Below are positions 63,025 through 64,000 of a stretch of DNA of 64,000 nucleotides, one piece after another. The notes under the pieces were generated by a model, which saw nothing but the letters and a program-made list of their open reading frames with translations, did no database searches and had not been told where the DNA came from. Location: positions 45,170,383 to 45,234,382 of the forward strand of contig JACSVZ010000001.1 in assembly GCA_014706295.1 (NCBI GenBank). Reading direction: 5' to 3'. Every line of letters starts with the position of its first letter. Positions within the stretch are counted from its first letter, which is position 1. The translations under genes were made by a program, and so were the position numbers. The DNA comes from Lycocorax pyrrhopterus obiensis (lineage: Eukaryota > Chordata > Aves > Passeriformes > Paradisaeidae).

Positions 63025-64000
63025 TGTATTGGGTTTATGTAGCGAGATTTTGGTAGTGAGGTGGGGGGATTGCATGGGTGGCTTCTGTGAAAAGACATCA
63101 GAAGCTCCCCTATGTCAGAGAATGTCAGTTCCAGCCAGCTCTAAAACAGGCCTACCGCTGGCCGAAGATGAGCCCATCAGTGACATTGGTAACATCTCTG
63201 TGATAACATGCATAAGAAGGGTGAAAACTTCTCTGCAGAAGCAACTGTGAGAGAGGAGGGAAAATATGTGAGAGAAACTGCCCTGCAGACACCAAAGTCA
63301 TTGAAAAAAAAGGGAGAGGAAGTGCTCTGGACATTGGAGCAGAGGTTCCCCTGCAGGATGCAGTGCAGACCATGGTGAAACAGCAGTGCCCCTGTAGCCC
63401 ATGGAGGTCAGCAGGGTGCAGACATCCACCTGCAGCCTGTGGAGGACCCCACACACAAACAGCCTGAAGGAGGCTGTGACCATGTGGAAACCTTGTGTTG
63501 GAGCAGGCTTTTGGGAGGATCTGTGAAGCCATGAAGAGTAGCCCACACTGGAACAGGTTTTCTGTCAGGATCTGTGACCCCGTGGGGGACCCATGATGGA
63601 GCAATCTGTTCCTGAAGAACTGCAACCCATAAGAGGGAACCAAACTGCTTGTGAATAACTGCAGCACATGGGAAGGATCCATGTCAGCAAAATTTATAGG
63701 GGATGGGACTCCATGCTTGAACACAGGAAGAGAGACAGAAGAAAGGATAGGCAAACTGTGATGAACTGACTGCAATACCCACACCTCATCCTTCTCTGCT
63801 GCTTGAGAGGAGAAGGTAGAGAATTTGGGAGGGAAGTTGAGCCTGGGAAGAAGGGAGCGATGGGGGAAGGTGTTCTAAAAACTGCTTTCATTATCCTACT
63901 CTACTTTTTTAATTAGCAATGAATTAAAATAATTTCCCCAAGTAGAGTCCATTTCTATTGTGATGGTAATTTTTAAGTGATCTCCCTGTCCTTATTTTGA
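63025..64000 (+). mobile_element. LTR of the same family, truncated by the window end
   Basis: It starts TGTATTGGGTTTATGT only 12 bases after the previous LTR, in the same orientation. It follows the long form of the family: GCTTCTGTGAAAAGACATC, GCCCTGCAGACACCAAAGTC at 63282, repeated ATCTGTGA and CACACTGGA units, CTGTTCCTGAAGAACTGCA, then GGGAAGAAGGGAG and GTGATCTCCCTGTCC at the window edge. The last 100 or so bases of the LTR lie outside the window. The 210-codon minus-strand open frame across it (63152-63784) is anti-sense to the LTR and has no known motif. Confidence 0.85.

Noticed and set aside
63152..63784. 210-codon minus-strand open frame, the longest in the window
   Set aside because: It is anti-sense to a recognised LTR, and its repeated phrases reflect the LTR sub-repeats. 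A similar anti-sense frame occurs in the related LTR at 32836-33184.
62679..64000. Complete provirus bounded by the two LTRs
   Set aside because: Only 12 bases lie between them, with no primer site or retroviral gene sequence.

Overview
This window looks like bird nuclear DNA, most likely from a passerine. It is AT-rich and I can support no host protein-coding exon, rRNA, working tRNA or CRISPR array in it. The evidence for a bird is a set of CR1 LINE fragments on both strands, several avian-type LTRs and microsatellites. The passerine call rests on a short element at 1956-2083 whose head is derived from tRNA-Ile and whose tail is CR1-like, the architecture described for the passerine TguSINE1 family. 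The window is best read as a gene desert or part of a very long intron.

Layout. 1-5.6 kb: AT-rich DNA with the tRNA-derived SINE and one minus-strand CR1 3' end. 5.6-6.6 kb: plus-strand CR1 endonuclease remnant. 7.8 kb: pentanucleotide repeat. 9.1-9.7 kb: minus-strand CR1 piece holding the end of ORF1 (esterase) and the start of ORF2 (endonuclease). 12.3-13.6 kb: plus-strand CR1 with the reverse transcriptase end and the 3' tail. 13.6-21 kb: no recognised repeat apart from short low-complexity tracts. 21-23 kb: CCAA repeat, GAAA repeat, a GC-rich block that may be an LTR, and a purine tract. 25.6-31.4 kb: five CR1 fragments on both strands, the last running into a 200-base GAAA tract. 32.7-33.7 kb: a solo LTR of about 1 kb. 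43.6-44.3 kb: CR1 ORF1/ORF2 junction remnant. 55.2-56.8 kb: two different LTRs in opposite orientation with a CR1 scrap between them. 62.7-64 kb: two head-to-tail LTRs of the same family as the one at 32.7 kb, the second cut by the window edge.

The recognisable coding remnants all belong to CR1 (ORF1 esterase, ORF2 endonuclease, ORF2 reverse transcriptase). All are broken by stops, frameshifts or changed catalytic residues, so none is a working gene. I did not find an undescribed biological system. The most useful observations are the passerine-type SINE, the two CR1 copies that keep the normally lost ORF1/ORF2 junction, the tandem LTR pair, and the LTR cluster at 55-57 kb. Family names come from recognition by eye; no database search was run.
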